This document shows positions 60,568 to 64,000 of a DNA stretch of 64,000 nt, piece by piece. The translations under genes were made by a program, and so were the position numbers. How positions within the stretch are numbered: the first letter of the stretch is position 1; each line of letters opens with the position of its first letter. Source of the DNA: LMUY01 sp965198895 (GTDB lineage: Bacteria; Pseudomonadota; Alphaproteobacteria; Acetobacterales; Acetobacteraceae); assembly GCA_965198895.1 (NCBI GenBank), contig OZ240676.1:4836001-4900000 (forward strand). The letters are read 5' to 3'. Below the pieces are notes generated by a model. That model had not been told where the DNA came from, searched no databases, and saw nothing but the letters and a program-made list of their open reading frames with translations.

Positions 60568-62121
60568 TTAGCCGAGCGAGAGCGGATAGAGGTCGATGAT
60601 GTTCGAGGCGACGGGGGTGAAGACGTAATTCTGCACGTTGGTGCGCAATGCGAGCTTGCGTAGTTCGAGCACGCCAAAAATGTCCGGCGCATCGGCGACG
60701 ACCAGTTGTTGGAACTGCTTGTAGAGATCCGCCCGCTTGGCATCGTCGGTCTCGGCGCGCGCCGCGATTAGCACCTTGTCGACCGCCGGGTCGGAGAATG
60801 TTGGGTTGGACCAGTTGCCGTTGCGCGACGATTCGAACCCGGCCCAGGCCAGATTGTCCGGGTCCGCATAGTTCGCCGTCTCGTAGATCGGGAAGAAGTC
60901 GGGTGTGGTGGCCGGCGTGGCGGTCGAGCCACTGAACTCGGGCCACAGCACCTGCCGCACGTCGAGCTTGATGTTGAGTTGGGCCAGGCTGTCGAGCAGC
61001 ACGAGGCTCCACCGCCGCTCCTGCTCCAGGCCGGAGACGTAAGTCATCGTTAGGGTGACGCCGCCGTCGGGCGTTTTGGACTTGGCGAGGTATTCCTTCG
61101 CCTTTGCGACGTCGGTGCGAGGGACCTCCAGTTTGTCGTCGAAGCCGAACATACCCTCCGGCAACGGGCCGCGCATCAGCACCGCATGGCCGGCGACGTC
61201 CAGCATGCCCTGGTAGTTGAACGCGTAGGAGATGGCCTTGCGCAGGTTCACATCGGCGAGCGGACCGTGCTGCGTGTTCATCTTGATCTGGAACGTGCGG
61301 TAGTCGGGCTTCATGATGAGGTTCAAGCCGGGCTTGCCCTGCAAGGCGTCCATGTCCTCGCTGGTGAGGTCGAGCGCCATGTGTGCCTCGCCACGCTGCA
61401 CCATGAGGCGTTGCGTCGCAGTCTCGCGGGTGATCTTCCAGATGGCGCCGCTGAGATTACCGCCGCCCGGGCGCCACGGTTTGGCGACCTTCTCGAACTC
61501 GTACAAATTGCCTGTTTCAACCCGCTTCAACCGGAATGCGCCCGATCCGGCGGAGGCATCGCGCAGGTAGGTTTGTGCGTCGTCGGTGCCCTTGTTTGCC
61601 TCGACGACTTTCGGATTCACCACCCAAAGCCACGGCAGCACTTCCAGGAACGGCGCGAACGGCGAAACCAGCCGCATGCGCACGGTTTGCGGATCCACGG
61701 CCTCGACGCTGGACTTGTCGAGCACGCCGGCAACCATCCAGACATTGCCCTTGTTGAGGCGCAGGATGCGGTCGAACGAATACTTGACCGCATCGGCCGT
61801 CACGGGCGAGCCGTCTTCGAATACGGCGCGCGGATCCAGCTTGAAGACGTATTCCTTTCCGTCCGGCGATACCGTCCAGGATGCGGCAAGCTGGGGCACG
61901 ATCTTGGGCGGATCGCCCTCCGCGGCCACCAACGTATCGTAGATGTTGCGGAACGCGAAGGAAGGCGAGTAGCCGGTCGCAACGTGCGGATCGAAGTTAG
62001 GAATGTCCTGTCCACTCGCCACGATCAGCGTGCGCCGGGCCTGAGCCGAGGCGGGCACGCTTGCCGCCAACACCGCAGTCGCGCCACCTGCCAATACGCC
62101 ACGCCTGGTTACGCCGGCCAT
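60568..62121 (-). CDS. Peptide-type ABC substrate-binding protein with Tat-like signal
   Basis: 517-residue periplasmic receptor of SBP family 5. The signal MAGVTRRGVLAGGATAVLAA carries a TRRGVLA core, suggesting Tat export. Family marks are GQDIPNFDPHVATGYSPSFA, IVPQLAASWTVSPDGKEYVF and FEDGSPVTADAVKYSFDRIL. I prefer the ATG preceded by AAGGA at seven bases; a GTG nine codons earlier overlaps the upstream gene's stop (GTGA) and is also plausible. It defines the importer fed by the hydantoinase-type operon. Confidence 0.88.
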   Translation of the reverse strand: MAGVTRRGVLAGGATAVLAASVPASAQARRTLIVASGQDIPNFDPHVATGYSPSFAFRNIYDTLVAAEGDPPKIVPQLAASWTVSPDGKEYVFKLDPRAVFEDGSPVTADAVKYSFDRILRLNKGNVWMVAGVLDKSSVEAVDPQTVRMRLVSPFAPFLEVLPWLWVVNPKVVEANKGTDDAQTYLRDASAGSGAFRLKRVETGNLYEFEKVAKPWRPGGGNLSGAIWKITRETATQRLMVQRGEAHMALDLTSEDMDALQGKPGLNLIMKPDYRTFQIKMNTQHGPLADVNLRKAISYAFNYQGMLDVAGHAVLMRGPLPEGMFGFDDKLEVPRTDVAKAKEYLAKSKTPDGGVTLTMTYVSGLEQERRWSLVLLDSLAQLNIKLDVRQVLWPEFSGSTATPATTPDFFPIYETANYADPDNLAWAGFESSRNGNWSNPTFSDPAVDKVLIAARAETDDAKRADLYKQFQQLVVADAPDIFGVLELRKLALRTNVQNYVFTPVASNIIDLYPLSLG

Positions 62122-62144
62122 TGTCTTGTCCTTGCTTGAAAGCG

Positions 62145-64000
62145 TCACGCGACCGTTTCCGCCGAGGCCCGCGCCGTTGTTGATTCACGCTGCCCGTAAT
62201 CCTGGGCGGCGCTCTCTGGCGAGATCAGCCCGAGGCGGAGATCGGTTGCCACCGCCTGGGGCGGACGCTCTGCCGGGTCACCGAACCCGGCGCCACCGGC
62301 GATGACCAATTCGACGATCTGATCGGGGTGATCGATCTGCACGAGGCGCCCGGTCCCGACGTCGTCATGGCCGGCGGGCGTGGTGATCCCGCCACTGGCG
62401 AGACCGCCGGGCATGCCGCCGAACAAGCCGTCGATGGGGTTGCCGACGCCTTCCGGGTTCACGGACACGAAGGCGTGGGCGCCGTCATCGTACAGCTTGC
62501 GCAGGCGGAGGCGCTGCCCCAATCCGCCACGATGCCGGCCGGCGCCACCGGAGTCGGTCACGTAGGTTTTCTCGACGACCAGCACCGGTACGCGCGACTC
62601 GAACGTCTCGATGGAGGCGTTGGCGGCCGAGGTCGGATACAGCAGGCCGGACTTACCGTCCGCGTGGCTACTAGCGCCTTGGCCGCCCCCGTTCAGCAGC
62701 ATGTCGGAAAAGGTGTTGCCACCAGAATCCTGCCCGTAGATATGCGCGGCGGACGGCAACCCGGTGAAGGCCTGCACCTGGTCCGGCGCCGCTTCGGCCA
62801 TTGCCTGGAAGATGTTGGGCGCCAGATACCAGCCGGTGCGCGTGCGCATGGTCACCGCGGCAGGTTTGCGGGCGTTCAGCACCGAGCCCTCCGGTACCTT
62901 CAGCGTGAACGGACGGTAGCAGCCGGCATTGCCGCGCACGTTCGGGGTCAGCATGCACTTCAACGGATAGGTCGCGTGCCCGGCCGTGTAGTTTAGCGTG
63001 CAGTTGAACCCGCCTTGGGGCAGTTGCGCGGGCGCACCCTCGAAGTCGAGTTCGATCGTGTCGCCGGCCACCGTCATCTTCAGCGGATAGCGCAGCTTGG
63101 TGCCGAGCGGATTGTTCCAGATCTCGGATTTGTACACGCCATCCGGGATCGCGCGGATCGCATCGCGCATTGCCTGTTCGGAGCGGCTTTGTACCACGGC
63201 TGCCAGCGCGCGCAGATCGCGCATGCCGTAATCGTGCATCAGCGACAACAACCGCTCGGCCCCGAGCTTGTTAGCGGCCATGAAGGAGTGGATGTCACCG
63301 ATCACTTGCTCGGACTTGCGCACGTTCTCCGCAATCAGGCGGAACAGCGTCTCGTTCGGCTGCCCGGCATCGAACAGTTTCATCGGAGGGATCTGCAAGC
63401 CCTCCTCGTAGATCTCCCGCGCGTGCAGGGAATCCCGCGTGCCGCCGATGTCGGAGACGTGGCCGACAGTACCCAGTAGCCCAACAACGCGGCCCTCGGC
63501 GAACACGGGCGTGACGATCGCGATATCGAACAAATGGCCGGCGCACAGCCACGGATCGTTCGTGATCAGCACGTCACCCGGCGCCAGCGTGCTGGCCGGG
63601 TAGCGCGCCAGCAGCGCCTTGACCGCGAGCGGCAGCGTCAGGTTGAACACCGGCATGGCGCGGGGGGAGTGGCCGAGCACCTCGCCCTCCGGATCCAGCA
63701 TGGCGCAGGCGAAATCCTGTGACTCCGAGATGCCGAGCGAGAAGGCAGTCCGGCATACCGTGAGCCACATCTCCTCGACGACGTTGATCAGGCGGCTCCA
63801 CATGATCTCGAGCCCGATCGGATCGGACTCTATGCGGGCGATCGCGTCCTCCAGCGACATGTCGGCGGTGACGAGATCTTCTGCGGCGGCGGTCGAGGCG
63901 ATGGTGATCCGAAGGTTGAGGTTGGCGTCCACCAGCACGGTGTCGCCCGGAGGCACGATCGTGGTGGACTCGCGCTCCTCGATGATGGCCGGCCCGGCGA
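62145..64000 (-). CDS. Hydantoinase A/oxoprolinase-hydantoinase B fusion (partial)
   Basis: The frame is open to the window edge, so the N-terminal part is missing. The first visible residues, GPAIIEERESTTIVPPGDTV then LVDANLNLRI, are the usual C-terminal end of a HyuA-type subunit. Without a stop they run into a complete HyuB-type domain: DPIGLEIMWSRLINVVEEMW, FSLGISESQDFACAML, DVLITNDPWLCAGHLFDIAI, GGFNCTLNYTAGHATYPLKC and SGGAGRHRGGLGQRL. Such ATP-dependent enzymes open hydantoin, 5-oxoproline or carboxylate-type substrates. First gene seen of the importer operon, implying a cyclic amide-like cargo. An internal GTG could instead start a separate HyuB. Confidence 0.85.
   Translation of the reverse strand, partial: AGPAIIEERESTTIVPPGDTVLVDANLNLRITIASTAAAEDLVTADMSLEDAIARIESDPIGLEIMWSRLINVVEEMWLTVCRTAFSLGISESQDFACAMLDPEGEVLGHSPRAMPVFNLTLPLAVKALLARYPASTLAPGDVLITNDPWLCAGHLFDIAIVTPVFAEGRVVGLLGTVGHVSDIGGTRDSLHAREIYEEGLQIPPMKLFDAGQPNETLFRLIAENVRKSEQVIGDIHSFMAANKLGAERLLSLMHDYGMRDLRALAAVVQSRSEQAMRDAIRAIPDGVYKSEIWNNPLGTKLRYPLKMTVAGDTIELDFEGAPAQLPQGGFNCTLNYTAGHATYPLKCMLTPNVRGNAGCYRPFTLKVPEGSVLNARKPAAVTMRTRTGWYLAPNIFQAMAEAAPDQVQAFTGLPSAAHIYGQDSGGNTFSDMLLNGGGQGASSHADGKSGLLYPTSAANASIETFESRVPVLVVEKTYVTDSGGAGRHRGGLGQRLRLRKLYDDGAHAFVSVNPEGVGNPIDGLFGGMPGGLASGGITTPAGHDDVGTGRLVQIDHPDQIVELVIAGGAGFGDPAERPPQAVATDLRLGLISPESAAQDYGQRESTTARASAETVA

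Overview
The window is high-GC DNA with dense, often overlapping genes (many ATGA or TGATG junctions), GTG and TTG starts, and protein families typical of Alphaproteobacteria. The mix (PhoB, TatA, HflKC, DegP, Mrp, Zur/ZnuABC, a PEP-CTERM protein, several Dpp-type and Liv-type ABC importers, and 'GTCATGCC..GGCTTGA' intergenic palindromes) fits Rhodospirillales, perhaps Acetobacteraceae. That placement is an inference from gene content. I see no rRNA, tRNA, CRISPR array, insertion sequence or phage block, and no gene-free stretch above 300 bases. The longest, about 258 bases, lies before the PEP-CTERM gene.

Layout. 1-10.8 kb holds housekeeping and envelope functions: phoB; a three-gene catabolic operon (2-keto-4-pentenoate hydratase, SDR, D-threonine-aldolase-like PLP enzyme); ribF; tatA; a DegP protease; hflKC; mrp; and a secreted GH5 enzyme. 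10.9-16.9 kb is an alpha-glucan module: a GH63-like glucosidase and a glycogen-debranching enzyme, a perfect CRP-type operator upstream of them, and a CRP-like regulator gene next to it. 17-20.9 kb is a Dpp-type importer operon without a substrate-binding protein.

21-32 kb is the most unusual part, a surface-glycan type cluster. It has a GT61 glycosyltransferase, two small SAM methyltransferases, a long FkbH-like (HAD-IIIC) protein, a secreted phage-tailspike-like protein, and three more glycosyltransferases or candidates. One of these carries an N-terminal array of repeated 'NP..HY...G..E.R.P' modules. 32-40 kb is mixed: two crotonase-fold proteins, a GST, mazEF, an MFS transporter, a frameshifted flavin monooxygenase, a class IV aminotransferase and a PEP-CTERM protein.

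40-44.4 kb holds zur divergent from znuACB with a clear Zur-type palindrome between them, then gmhA-gmhB for heptose synthesis. 44.4-48.6 kb has selD divergent from selA, a secreted protein built of nine 8-residue Gly/Tyr repeats, and a 2-hydroxyacid dehydrogenase. 48.7-54.2 kb is a complete branched-chain-amino-acid-type ABC operon with an enlarged LivM. 54.2-64 kb reads leftward: a hydantoinase A/B fusion (open at the window edge), a peptide-type binding protein, two permeases, two ATPases and an amidohydrolase. This looks like uptake plus opening of a cyclic or N-acylated compound. A second binding protein follows.

Three families of short intergenic repeats punctuate the window: CTCTCCC hairpins, ~125-140 bp palindromic elements and GTAGGGTGGG elements. 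Most sit between operons.
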